A stretch of DNA of 64,000 bases from CBDFKY01 sp965248995. Lineage in GTDB: Bacteria > Pseudomonadota > Alphaproteobacteria > Rickettsiales > UBA998. Where the stretch lies: positions 1-64,000 of the forward strand of contig CBDFKY010000006.1 in assembly GCA_965248995.1 (NCBI GenBank). The letters are read 5' to 3'. Position numbers and translations under genes: made by a program. Of this stretch, positions 44,487 through 53,284 are shown piece by piece. Below the pieces are notes generated by a model. It did no database searches. It was given only the letters and a program-made list of their open reading frames with translations, and was not told the origin of the DNA. Within the stretch, counting starts at the first letter, position 1. Each line of letters opens with the position of its first letter.

Positions 44487-45032
44487 ATGCGCCGCAACAT
44501 TAACGTTTTCGTACTGCTTGGCGTTTTATCCTGTTGCGCAGGATGCAGCTGGATGTTCGGTATGGTGATCGGACTGCAATGTGCGTTGACCTTTCCCCGT
44601 ACTGCGGAGATTCAAACGCCTGCGTCATGGAATAATTATCACCTGCTGGAAGCGGCGGAGGCGGCTTTCCGACAGTATAACAGGGAAACTACCGGTTGTG
44701 AAGGTGCAGAAAAAAGCTGTCCGGAAACACAGAGCCATTCCTGGTGGCATGGATCTCACGTGACATTGCGCGACAGTACGGACGGCGTGCTGGAAATCAA
44801 TGATTATAAACACCCGGTGGCAGCGGGATATTCCGCCCGGGTCGAACGTCTGGATGACCGGGGCAGGGTGCGTCTGTCCGTGTATGGTAACATGCCGTAC
44901 TGTCAGCAGGCGGATTCGGAAACCGAGATGTACAACATTCTGAAATTATTCAAGCGTACCACCCGTGTTTCCGGTACTGGTGATATGGCAGCATTTATAC
45001 CCAATTCAATAATTATCCGTATGTTTGAATGA
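44487..45032 (+). CDS. putative lipoprotein with 3' end altered by an insertion sequence
   Basis: The 181-residue product has a lipoprotein-type signal (VFVLLGVLSCCAGC). The mature part has cysteines near CEGAEKSCPETQ and no recognised domain. The last ten codons (PNSIIIRMFE) lie inside the left inverted repeat of the IS630-type element that begins at 45000, so the original C-terminus has been replaced. The gene starts 5 bp after nuoF. Confidence 0.6.
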   Translation: MRRNINVFVLLGVLSCCAGCSWMFGMVIGLQCALTFPRTAEIQTPASWNNYHLLEAAEAAFRQYNRETTGCEGAEKSCPETQSHSWWHGSHVTLRDSTDGVLEINDYKHPVAAGYSARVERLDDRGRVRLSVYGNMPYCQQADSETEMYNILKLFKRTTRVSGTGDMAAFIPNSIIIRMFE

Positions 45033-45881
45033 GAAGATTGAGGGATATTTCTGGTGTGTAGGATCGGTATCGTTTGATGGTGCCGAAACGTTTTTCGATA
45101 GGATTGAGATCGGGAGAATAGGGAGGCAGGAACAATAGCGTTGCCTGTCGTTGCTGAATAAGCTGTTGTGTTAAAGTAGATTTATGGAAGGTGGCGTTGT
45201 CCATAATGACAACGCTGTTAGGGGTAAGATGCGGGCAGAGTTCCTGCTCTAGCCAAGCATTAAAAACGGCAGTGTTGCAGGTACCCTGAAAGAGGAAGGG
45301 GGCAAGCATTTGCTTGCCGCACAAGGCTGCCAGGAAACTGGTGCGGGGTCTGCGCTGCCCGCTGCGTTGCCCATGCACACGCTTGCCTTTTCGGGCGAAG
45401 CCATGCGTGCGTTCGGCGGTGGGTGCGAAGGCGCTTTCATCGACATACACAAACTGCTTGCCCTGCATCCGGTAACGCCACCAGCGCTTGAGGTACGCTT
45501 TGCGTTTCTCGTTGTCGCTTTCTTTATACGTCCAGGTTTTTTTTACGACTGATGTTCAACCGCTTCAGCGCATAGCAGATCGTACTCGGCCTTACCCCAA
45601 AGTGTACCGCCAGTTCCTTACCCATTACCTCAGGTTGACATTCCACCGCCTGTTGCAGTGCTTCCATGTCCAGTTTATGCGCCTTGCGCGGACCCGGTTT
45701 CTTCGCTTCCAACCGATCACGCGTGATCCAATCAAACACACACCCATGGTGTACCCCAAACCGACGGGCAGCTTCCGCCTTACTTCCACCGCCCCTGACA
45801 TACGCAACAACGCGACGCCGTAAATCCATGCTATGACTCATCATAACATAATACAATCATCCGTGTAAATTTTGAATTAAC
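45000..45881 (-). mobile_element. IS630-family insertion sequence
   Basis: The element is about 882 bp. Its imperfect inverted repeats are AATTCAATAATTATCCGTATG (from 45003; quoted in part) and the complement of CATCCGTGTAAATTTTGAATT at the other end. It is flanked by TA on both sides (44998-44999 and 45882-45883), the IS630/Tc1 target duplication. It carries a two-frame transposase on the minus strand and is inserted into the end of the 44487 lipoprotein gene. Confidence 0.8.
45013..45856 (-). CDS. IS630-family transposase in two overlapping frames
   Basis: The first frame (45856-45524) encodes the helix-turn-helix DNA-binding part (MDLRRRVVAYVRGGGSKAEA, ARRFGVHHGCVFDWI). The second, ending at 45013, encodes the DDE nuclease: FVYVDESAF (D), VVIMDNATFHKS (D) and YSPDLNPIEKRFGTIK (E). 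The frames join at a run of eight A (minus strand, 45544-45537), a plausible slippage site; one extra base must be skipped. Programmed slippage is known in IS630 elements, but a real inactivating frameshift is also possible. All three catalytic acids are intact. Confidence 0.85.
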
Positions 45882-45939
45882 TATAAAAAACGGGTGGAGG
45901 AGGCGCTTAAGGTAGAGTAAAAAGTGAGTATTGACTCAG

Positions 45940-46080
45940 AACCAGTCACGTAAACCCTTTTATGCACCTGCAAACGGTCAATTTACTGCGATTCGATGCT
46001 CATGTACCTTAAGTACACTGCGCTTCGAGTCTCGCAAATCAACCATTTTCGCTAGCCTAAAAAGGTTTACGTGACTGGTT
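45940..46080. repeat. 141-bp MITE-like element, copy 1
   Basis: It starts AACCAGTCACGTAAACC and ends with the near reverse complement GGTTTACGTGACTGGTT. It is flanked by CTCAG on both sides (45935-45939, 46081-46085), a 5-bp target duplication. It differs by one base from the copy at 56037-56177. It contains no gene. Confidence 0.9.
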
Positions 46081-46139
46081 CTCAGTTTGAACAACGAGCG
46101 GGGAGTTGAAGGCGGCGTATCTCCCGCAATTTTCCGCAT

Positions 46140-47549
46140 TTATCGCCACCCCCCTCCGAGCGCCACGATCAGCGCGGTACTGGCGGCATAACGCTGGCGC
46201 TGGATGTCGACCAGCGTAAGTCTGGCTTCAAGCGCCGTGACTTCTGCATCGGCGACATTGAGATAGGTATCCACCCCCGTCTGGTAACGCACCGCCGCCA
46301 GACGCTGCGTCGCATCCGCCGCGGCGACCGCTTTTCGCTGGACCTCGTATTGTTCCGCGAGCAGGCGGCTGTCGGAGAGGGCGTCTTCCACCTGCTGGAA
46401 CGCGCCGAGCAGCTGCTGGCGGTATGCCGCCACGGCTTCGGTATAGGCGGCGCGGGCATGTTTAAGTTCCGCTTCGTTCAGGCCGCCGTTGAATATCGGC
46501 AGCGACAGGCCGGGCATGATCGACCAGACGACGCTGTCGCCGGCGAAGAGCGTGTGCAGCCCACGGCTGTTGAAGCCTCCGTCGCCACTCAGGCTGACGG
46601 CGGGGAAAAACGCGCCGATAGCCGCGCCGATTTCGGCGTTACTGGCGACGACGGCCTTCTCCGCCACCGCGATGTCGGGGCGGCGTTCCAGCAACGTGGA
46701 GGGAAGTCCTGCCGGGATAACTAGCGGCGGGGCGTTGTCCAGCGGCGCGGGTGCGAACGAGAAGGAGGCGGGCGGTTCGCCCAGCAGGACCGCCAGCGCA
46801 TGTTCGGAGGCGGCGCGGGATTTCTCGGCGGCGAGCAGTTCCGACTGTACGGTAAATAGCTGCGTCTCGGCCTGCGCCACGTCGATGGCGCTGGCGATCT
46901 TGCCCTTGAAGCGTTTATCCACCAGTTCGCGTTCACTGTCCCGCAGGCGAACGCCGTCCTTAAGCGCCTCGATTTTCGCGTCGTCGGCACGAATGGTATA
47001 ATAATTCTGCGCCACGTCGGCCTGCAGCACCAGCAGGGTGTTTTCAAACCGCGCCCGTTCCGCTTCCGCCCGTGCTTCCGCCGACTCCGCCAGCCTGCTG
47101 AGCCTGCCCCAGATGTCCAGCTGGTAATCCAGGTCGAGCAGGAGACTGTAACTGGTGGTGCGTGTCTGCGCTACCGGTGCCGATGTCGTCACGGCACGAT
47201 TGCCGGAAACCTGCGCACGTTCGCCCGAAGCATCCGCAGAGGCGGACGGGAAGAAGGCACTGCGACTGACATCCGCCAGGGCGTCCGCTTCGCTCACGCG
47301 CGCATAGGCCGCTTTCGCATCCTGATTCTGCGCCCGCGCCCGCTGCTGCAGGGCGTTTAACGCGGGATCGTTAAAGAGTTCCCACCAGTTTCCCTTTACC
47401 GCCGCCGCTTGCGGGCGGGCTTCCTGCCACGGGGGCGACGCTTCCTTGAAATGCCGGGGCACGTCGAGCGTCGGTCGCTGGTAATCAGGACCCAGCGTGC
47501 AGGCAGAAAGCGTGGCCGCCAGAGCGACGGCATGACGGAGGCGCATCAT
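46140..47549 (-). CDS. RND efflux outer-membrane lipoprotein, NodT family
   Basis: The 469-residue TolC-like protein begins with a lipoprotein signal (VALAATLSACTLGPDY). It contains two outer-membrane-efflux repeats with long coiled coils (for example WWELFNDPALNALQQRARAQ, LDIWGRLSRLAESAEARAEA, PSTLLERRPDIAVAEKAVVA, FNGGLNEAELKHARAAYTEA). It forms the channel of a tripartite pump. It is the last gene of the operon and overlaps the adaptor gene by 4 bp. Confidence 0.92.
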   Translation of the reverse strand: MMRLRHAVALAATLSACTLGPDYQRPTLDVPRHFKEASPPWQEARPQAAAVKGNWWELFNDPALNALQQRARAQNQDAKAAYARVSEADALADVSRSAFFPSASADASGERAQVSGNRAVTTSAPVAQTRTTSYSLLLDLDYQLDIWGRLSRLAESAEARAEAERARFENTLLVLQADVAQNYYTIRADDAKIEALKDGVRLRDSERELVDKRFKGKIASAIDVAQAETQLFTVQSELLAAEKSRAASEHALAVLLGEPPASFSFAPAPLDNAPPLVIPAGLPSTLLERRPDIAVAEKAVVASNAEIGAAIGAFFPAVSLSGDGGFNSRGLHTLFAGDSVVWSIMPGLSLPIFNGGLNEAELKHARAAYTEAVAAYRQQLLGAFQQVEDALSDSRLLAEQYEVQRKAVAAADATQRLAAVRYQTGVDTYLNVADAEVTALEARLTLVDIQRQRYAASTALIVALGGGWR

Positions 47550-48730
47550 GGATGGGGTTTTCCTTTACCGTCTTCTTTTGTGTCTGCCGGTTTTTTCTTT
47601 TCCACCGTCACCACTTCCCCTTCGCTCAGCGTATCGCCGGGATTGTTGACCATCCTGGTTGTCGCGTCGATGCCTCGCAGAATTTCGGTTTCCTGCCCGA
47701 AATCACGCCCGATAGCCACGGAAGCGAAATGCAGGGTATCGCCGTCGCCGACCGTGACGATCTGCGGGGCGGCATTGCGGATGAGCAGGACGTTGGCCGG
47801 TACGAGCAAGTGGCGTACGGTTGCGGGAAAACGAAAGGTCGCTTCCGCGTACATTCCCGGCAGCAACTCGCCTTTCGGGTTTGGAATGTCAATCTCGGTC
47901 AGCAGCGTATGCGCCGTCGGTTCGATTTCACGGGCGGAGCGCGCCACCTTGCCGGTAAAGACCCGGTCCGGAAACTGGCGCAGCCTGACGTGCGCTTCGA
48001 TGCCGGGCTCTATGGCGCGGGCTTCGGATTCCGGAACACCGATGGTGAGTTTCACCGTATCGACCTTGACGATCTTGAACAGCGCGCTGCCCGCATTGCC
48101 GGAGCTGCCGGACGAGATCAGCGCACCCGTGTCCGCGTTGCGTTCGGTGACGACGCCGGCGAACGGGGCGGTGAGTTTCTTGAAGGATTGCAGGTAGGTG
48201 AGGCGTTTGACATCTGCCGCTGCCGCCTGCACGGTCGCTTTCTGCGTCAGGTAGGCACCCTGTTTCTCATCCGCTTCCTGACCGGAGACCGCGTTCTGCT
48301 TGAGCAGCGCCTGCCAGCGCTTCGCGGTGACGCGGTTCAGTTCCAGCGCCGCTTTCGCCTGAGCGAGGACGCCCCTGCTCTGGAGGAGCTGCTGGTCGAT
48401 GTCGGGCGTGTCGATGGTGGCGAGCAGCGTGCCCTTCGCGACGTTATCGCCGATATCATGATACCAATGGGCCAGATAGCCATTCGTGCGGGCGAAGACA
48501 GAGGTTTCCTGTATTGCCTGCAGGGTGCCGGGCAGCGTCAGTTCGGTTTCGCCGGCAGAAAGTTTCGGCAGGGCAACGGTGACGGAGGGCGGTTTGTCGC
48601 GTTCCGCTTCCCTGTGGGTGTGGGTTTCATGTTTCCGCCAGAGCAGGAAGGCGCCGAGCGCCAGTACCAGCAGGGCCAGCAGTTTCCAATGGCGCCTCAG
48701 CCATGACGGGCGTTTGGTGTAACTATGCAT
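47546..48730 (-). CDS. RND efflux periplasmic adaptor (membrane fusion protein)
   Basis: The 394-residue HlyD/MexA-type adaptor has an N-terminal membrane anchor (LLALLVLALGAFLLW), a lipoyl domain (VFARTNGYLAHWYHDIGDNV), an alpha-hairpin (AKAALELNRVTAKRWQALLK), and beta-barrel segments (ERNADTGALI, AHVRLRQFPDRVFTGKVA). It links the pump to the outer-membrane channel. It overlaps the pump gene by 8 bp. Confidence 0.92.
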   Translation of the reverse strand: MHSYTKRPSWLRRHWKLLALLVLALGAFLLWRKHETHTHREAERDKPPSVTVALPKLSAGETELTLPGTLQAIQETSVFARTNGYLAHWYHDIGDNVAKGTLLATIDTPDIDQQLLQSRGVLAQAKAALELNRVTAKRWQALLKQNAVSGQEADEKQGAYLTQKATVQAAAADVKRLTYLQSFKKLTAPFAGVVTERNADTGALISSGSSGNAGSALFKIVKVDTVKLTIGVPESEARAIEPGIEAHVRLRQFPDRVFTGKVARSAREIEPTAHTLLTEIDIPNPKGELLPGMYAEATFRFPATVRHLLVPANVLLIRNAAPQIVTVGDGDTLHFASVAIGRDFGQETEILRGIDATTRMVNNPGDTLSEGEVVTVEKKKPADTKEDGKGKPHP

Positions 48731-51700
48731 GGTGCGTCGCCTCCTGATCTTTATGGTGCTCTGACTGTTTTTCTTTTTCCTGTTGTGACATCAACAGCGG
48801 ATCGAGTTCCATGCCGGGTGTGTGTTTTTTCATGAGCGCCGCATAGACGCCGGGGACGAAAAACAGGGTGGAGACAGTTGCGAACAGCAATCCGCCGATC
48901 ACGGCGCGGCCCAGCGGGGCGTTCTGTTCGCCGCCGTCGCCGAGGCCGAGCGACATCGGGATCATGCCCATCAGCATGGCGAGGGCGGTCATCAGTACCG
49001 GTCGCAGGCGCGTCCTGCCGGCGGAAAGAGCTGCTTCCCGTGCGTTCTTGCCGTCCTGCATCTCATCGTTGGCGAAATTCACCACGAGGATGGAATTGGA
49101 AGTGGCGATGCCGATGCTCATGATCATCCCCATCAGTGCGGGAACGCTGATCGTCGTGCCGGTGATCAGCAGCATCAGGATGATACCGCAGAACGCCATC
49201 GGCAGGGCGGTGATGATGATGAACGGCTCCAGCCAGGACTGGAAATTGACGACCATCAGCAGGTAGATCAACGCGAGGGCGCCGATCATGCCGAATCCCA
49301 GCCCTGCGAAAGAGTCCTGCATGCTTTTCACCTGCCCGCGCACCTCGATCGTCGTGCCTTTCGGCAGGGATTTCCGTGCCGTCTCGATGATGCGGTTCAC
49401 GTCACCGCTTACCCCCGCCAGATCACGGTCCTCGACGTTGGCATAGATGTCGAACGTCGGCTGCACGTTGTAGTGGCTGATGACGTCGGCGTTGCTGTCG
49501 CGCTTGATTTCGGCGAGATTGGAAAGCTCCTGCTGGTGCGTCCCGCTGGAAATCGGCATGTGGTTGAGCGCCGCGATCGAGTCGATGCGATAGGTGGGGG
49601 AGAGCACCGACACCTGATAATTGACGCCGTTCTGCGGGTTGACCCAGAAGTTCGGAGAGGTCTGCGAACTGCCGCTCAGAATGGTCAGCACGTCCTGCGC
49701 CACGTCCCGCTGGCTGAGGCCGGAGAGTTCGGCCCGCGCGCGGTCGACATTCACTTTCAGCGCCGGGTGGCGCACCGTCTGGTGGACATGCACATCCGCC
49801 GCGCCGCGAATCTTGCGGATCCCGGCGGCCAGCTTTACGGCGATGTCATAGTTTCCCTTGTCACGGCCGGTGACCTGCACGTCGATCGGCGCAGGCAGGC
49901 CGAAATTCAGGATCTGGCCGACGATGTCGGAGGGCTGAATGAAGAAGACGCAGTCGGGAAATTTCGTCTGCAGGTCGTGGCGGATCTTTCGCACGTAATC
50001 CCATGTGGGCTGGTGCCCCTCTTTCAGGGAGACGAGAATTTCACCGTCCGCCGAACCGGTGGTGGCGGAATCGCTGAACGCCAGGTTGACGCCGCCGGGG
50101 GGCAGGCCGATATTGTCGGTCATCAGGTCGATATCGGACGCGGGAATGAGGGTGCGGATCTCCTGCTCGACCTCGGCGAAGATCCGGCCGGTTTCCTCCA
50201 GCCGCGTGCCCTGCGGTGCGCGGACGTGCAGGCGAAACTGCCCGGCGTCGACCAGCGGGAAGAAATCCCGTCCGATGGCGAAAAAGCAGAGCAGTACGCT
50301 GAGCGTGATCATTCCCACCAGGAAGAAAATCAGCAGTTTGAGATGGTCGAGCGCCCATTCCAGCCCTTCTACATACCACTCCTGCACCCGTTCGAACCGC
50401 TTTATGAATCCGTAGTGAAAGCGTTCTAACAGGTTCCGGTGTCCATGATTTTCCCCTTCCTCTTCGTGTTCGTGGCCGGTAAGCAGATAATGCGCCATCG
50501 TTGTCACCACGGTACGCGACAGGCCGTAGGACGCCAGCATGGCGAACACTACCGCCGTAGCGAGCGGTGAGAACAGGTAATACGACACGCCGGTCAGGAA
50601 AAACACCGGCACGAACACGATGCAGATGCAGAGCGTCGAGACAAAGGCCGGAGTGGCGATCTGCATGGCGCCGTCCAGGATGGCCTGGACGATAGGTTTT
50701 TTCATCGCCAGGTTGCGGTGGATGTTCTCGATCTCTACGGTCGCGTCGTCCACCAGGATACCGACTGCCAGCGCCAGCCCGCCGAGCGTCATGATGTTGA
50801 TGGTCTGGCCGAGCACATAGAGGATGGTGAGCGAGACGCACATGGAGAGCGGGATGGAGGTCGCCACGATCAGCGTGGAGCGCCAGGAGCCGAGGAACAG
50901 CAGGATCATCAGCGCGGTCAGCACCGCGGCGATCAGGGTTTCCTCGCCAACGCTACTCAGGGCATTCGCCACGAAGACCGACTGGTCGAACAGCGGTTTG
51001 ACCTCCAGTTCTTTCGGCAGCGTACTCAGGATACTCGGCATTTTTGCCTTGACGCGCTGGATGATGTCAAGCGTCGACGCCTGGCCGCTTTTCAGCACGG
51101 TAAGTAGGGAAGCGTGCAGCCCGTTGTTGTGCACCATGTTCTGCTGCACGGCGTACCCATCACGCGCGTGGGCGACGTCACGCAGGTAAACGATATCGTT
51201 TCCCACCTTCTTGACGGGCAGGTCGTTCAGCTGGTCGAGCAGCTGGGGGCTGGAATTGAGCGTCACGGAATATTCCGTGCTGCCGATCTTCGCCGTGCCG
51301 GACGGCAGGATGACGTTGCCGGCGTTGACGGCGGCGCTGACCTCCGCCGGTGCGATGCCCCGCGCGCGCAGCGCCGCCAGATCGAGGTCGATCGTCACCT
51401 GCCGGGCCTTGCCGCCGTAGGGCAGGGGCACCGACGCGCCCTGCACAGTAGCGAGCTGAGTGCGGATGGTGTTTAACCCGAAATCGTAGAGTTCCTGTTC
51501 GGAAAAACCGGCGCCGCTGATGCTGTAATACAGCACCGGCACGTTGGAGGCGCTGTAGCGGATGATCAGCGGCGGCGTGGCGCCGGGCGGCAGGGCGCGC
51601 ACGATCGTCTGGCAGATGGAGGTGACCTGCGCCAGCGATTCGGCGATCTTGACGTTCGGCTGGAAATAGATCTTGATGACGGTCACGCCGTTGAGCGACT

Positions 51701-51950
51701 GCGATTCGATATGTTCGATGTCGTTGACGGTGGTGGTGGAGGCCCGCTCGCTGACCGTGGTGAACCGGCGCTCCATGTCCTCAGCGGGCAGCCCGCTGTA
51801 ACTCCAGATGACGCTGATGACGGGAATGTCGATCGGCGGGAAAATATCCTTGGGCATCCGGAGGAAGCTGAGCGCGCCGAGCATCAGGATCAGGATCGCC
51901 AGTACGCTGGAACTGTAAGGGCGTCTCAGCGCGAGTTTAACCAGCCACAT
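48723..51950 (-). CDS. RND-family efflux transporter (AcrB/MdtB-like)
   Basis: The 1075-residue inner-membrane pump has 12 helices and two large periplasmic loops. It shows VKLALRRPYSSSVLAILILM, FPPIDIPVISVIWSYSGLPA, GGLALAVGILVDDATVEIEN (membrane helix 4 with the paired Asp residues) and the C-terminal MSIGIATSNSILVVNFANDE. It belongs to the group of proton-driven exporters; the substrate is not predictable. It is first in the three-gene minus-strand operon. Confidence 0.92.
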   Translation of the reverse strand: MWLVKLALRRPYSSSVLAILILMLGALSFLRMPKDIFPPIDIPVISVIWSYSGLPAEDMERRFTTVSERASTTTVNDIEHIESQSLNGVTVIKIYFQPNVKIAESLAQVTSICQTIVRALPPGATPPLIIRYSASNVPVLYYSISGAGFSEQELYDFGLNTIRTQLATVQGASVPLPYGGKARQVTIDLDLAALRARGIAPAEVSAAVNAGNVILPSGTAKIGSTEYSVTLNSSPQLLDQLNDLPVKKVGNDIVYLRDVAHARDGYAVQQNMVHNNGLHASLLTVLKSGQASTLDIIQRVKAKMPSILSTLPKELEVKPLFDQSVFVANALSSVGEETLIAAVLTALMILLFLGSWRSTLIVATSIPLSMCVSLTILYVLGQTINIMTLGGLALAVGILVDDATVEIENIHRNLAMKKPIVQAILDGAMQIATPAFVSTLCICIVFVPVFFLTGVSYYLFSPLATAVVFAMLASYGLSRTVVTTMAHYLLTGHEHEEEGENHGHRNLLERFHYGFIKRFERVQEWYVEGLEWALDHLKLLIFFLVGMITLSVLLCFFAIGRDFFPLVDAGQFRLHVRAPQGTRLEETGRIFAEVEQEIRTLIPASDIDLMTDNIGLPPGGVNLAFSDSATTGSADGEILVSLKEGHQPTWDYVRKIRHDLQTKFPDCVFFIQPSDIVGQILNFGLPAPIDVQVTGRDKGNYDIAVKLAAGIRKIRGAADVHVHQTVRHPALKVNVDRARAELSGLSQRDVAQDVLTILSGSSQTSPNFWVNPQNGVNYQVSVLSPTYRIDSIAALNHMPISSGTHQQELSNLAEIKRDSNADVISHYNVQPTFDIYANVEDRDLAGVSGDVNRIIETARKSLPKGTTIEVRGQVKSMQDSFAGLGFGMIGALALIYLLMVVNFQSWLEPFIIITALPMAFCGIILMLLITGTTISVPALMGMIMSIGIATSNSILVVNFANDEMQDGKNAREAALSAGRTRLRPVLMTALAMLMGMIPMSLGLGDGGEQNAPLGRAVIGGLLFATVSTLFFVPGVYAALMKKHTPGMELDPLLMSQQEKEKQSEHHKDQEATHHA

Positions 51951-52034
51951 TCTTCTTTATCCATTGATGAAACAGCCCTGATTATAGCGGGGGTTATAAT
52001 GTTTCGATAATGAATGTGCGCGGCAGCCGTTTCA

Positions 52035-53159
52035 TCAGCGACCGGTGAATTTTGCGAACCTTATGTCGATCAGGCCCATATCGATGCTGAAAGGCAGACC
52101 ATCGAGAATCCCCAGATTTTCGCCGAAAGCGAGACTGACTCTGTCAAACGGTTTTCCGAAGGAGTATTTCGTGGGAAAGGAGTAAATCATTCTCGGAAAA
52201 GGCTGCATTTCCTTAAGCAGGGCCTGAATGTCAAACACATCGAAAAAGAATGTCTCCCGGCAGGCGGGTGGCATTTCCCAGGGGTGGACGTAGGCTGATC
52301 CCTGGCTGTCTTCCATGAGACGCAGCGGCAGATAGTCTTTCATTCTTTCCCTTTTTTCCGATGCCGTTCCCATTAATGTCCAGTCCAGAAACGTGTCGAT
52401 TCCATAGTAAGGATGGGCGCGCATCGCGAACGTTACGTTCGGATCGGCATAACCGTAATAAGGGGTGGGTTCCATGCTTCCTTCATAATGAAAATTCAGC
52501 TCTACTCTGTTCAGATAGATAAAAGCCCGGCGGTCCTTTTGAAAAAAGTAAGGTACGGTTTTCAATTGTTCCGGGATATCACGTTCCGGATCCGGTGAGG
52601 TAGGAGCGTCCTGTACCAACACTCCGGGAGCGGTGTTTTCCCCTTCCCGCAACGCAACATGATATTCCCAGCGCAGGACGATGCCGTCCAGAGGATACAG
52701 CGTAAAACGATGATCGGGCTGAAGATAAAGCGGAGGCTCCAGCGGATCGGCGACTGCGGAATTCATGACCGATACCTGTATCATGACATCGGCAACCCAT
52801 GTGCCGTTCTGCCAGCCCCCCGTCAGGATCACGCCCTGAACACGGCTCCCGCCGAACAGGTGCCGTGTCGGATGCCCTTCCATGAACGACGCTACCGGAA
52901 AGGCGTCCGCAAGGAAAAAGACCAGCCGGCGCCATGCACCGTATGAAAGGCTGCAAGGGTTCAGATCTATCTTTCCGTCTTTAAGCGTCATCTGAACGGA
53001 AAGATCCGGGTCCTGATACCGCAGAGTTATCACGTCTGTGGAATGAGGGCTTGAAATGCTGTCCTGCGGTATGCAGGCAAGCGACTGATGCGTCGAACGC
53101 CGCGTCAGGCTGAGGCGTTCCGTGTCGTAATCATAATAAACGGTCGATAAAATCGTCAT
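52035..53159 (-). CDS. hypothetical protein downstream of glycosidase gene
   Basis: The 374-residue product is soluble, has no signal peptide, and is rich in aromatic residues and beta-like segments (ITLRYQDPDLSVQMTLKDGK, PLYLQPDHRFTLYPLDGIVL, MRAHPYYGIDTFLDWTLMG). No family is recognised. It lies 125 bp downstream of the debranching-enzyme-like gene in the same direction and may be co-transcribed with it. Confidence 0.65.
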   Translation of the reverse strand: MTILSTVYYDYDTERLSLTRRSTHQSLACIPQDSISSPHSTDVITLRYQDPDLSVQMTLKDGKIDLNPCSLSYGAWRRLVFFLADAFPVASFMEGHPTRHLFGGSRVQGVILTGGWQNGTWVADVMIQVSVMNSAVADPLEPPLYLQPDHRFTLYPLDGIVLRWEYHVALREGENTAPGVLVQDAPTSPDPERDIPEQLKTVPYFFQKDRRAFIYLNRVELNFHYEGSMEPTPYYGYADPNVTFAMRAHPYYGIDTFLDWTLMGTASEKRERMKDYLPLRLMEDSQGSAYVHPWEMPPACRETFFFDVFDIQALLKEMQPFPRMIYSFPTKYSFGKPFDRVSLAFGENLGILDGLPFSIDMGLIDIRFAKFTGR

Positions 53160-53284
53160 TTTCTCCGCCGTTGTTTTTGATGACGGACCGGGCCCGGCAC
53201 GCAGAGGTTCATGGATAATTCAAAATCCATAACATACGGCGGTACATCGTCCCAGTTATGTTATTGCTTAAAAAAACCGGAATT

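Noticed and set aside
48822..50429. 535-codon plus-strand frame inside the RND pump region
   Set aside because: It is antisense to a complete, conserved RND transporter; composition (His/Arg/Asp-rich, no domain) is that of a shadow frame.
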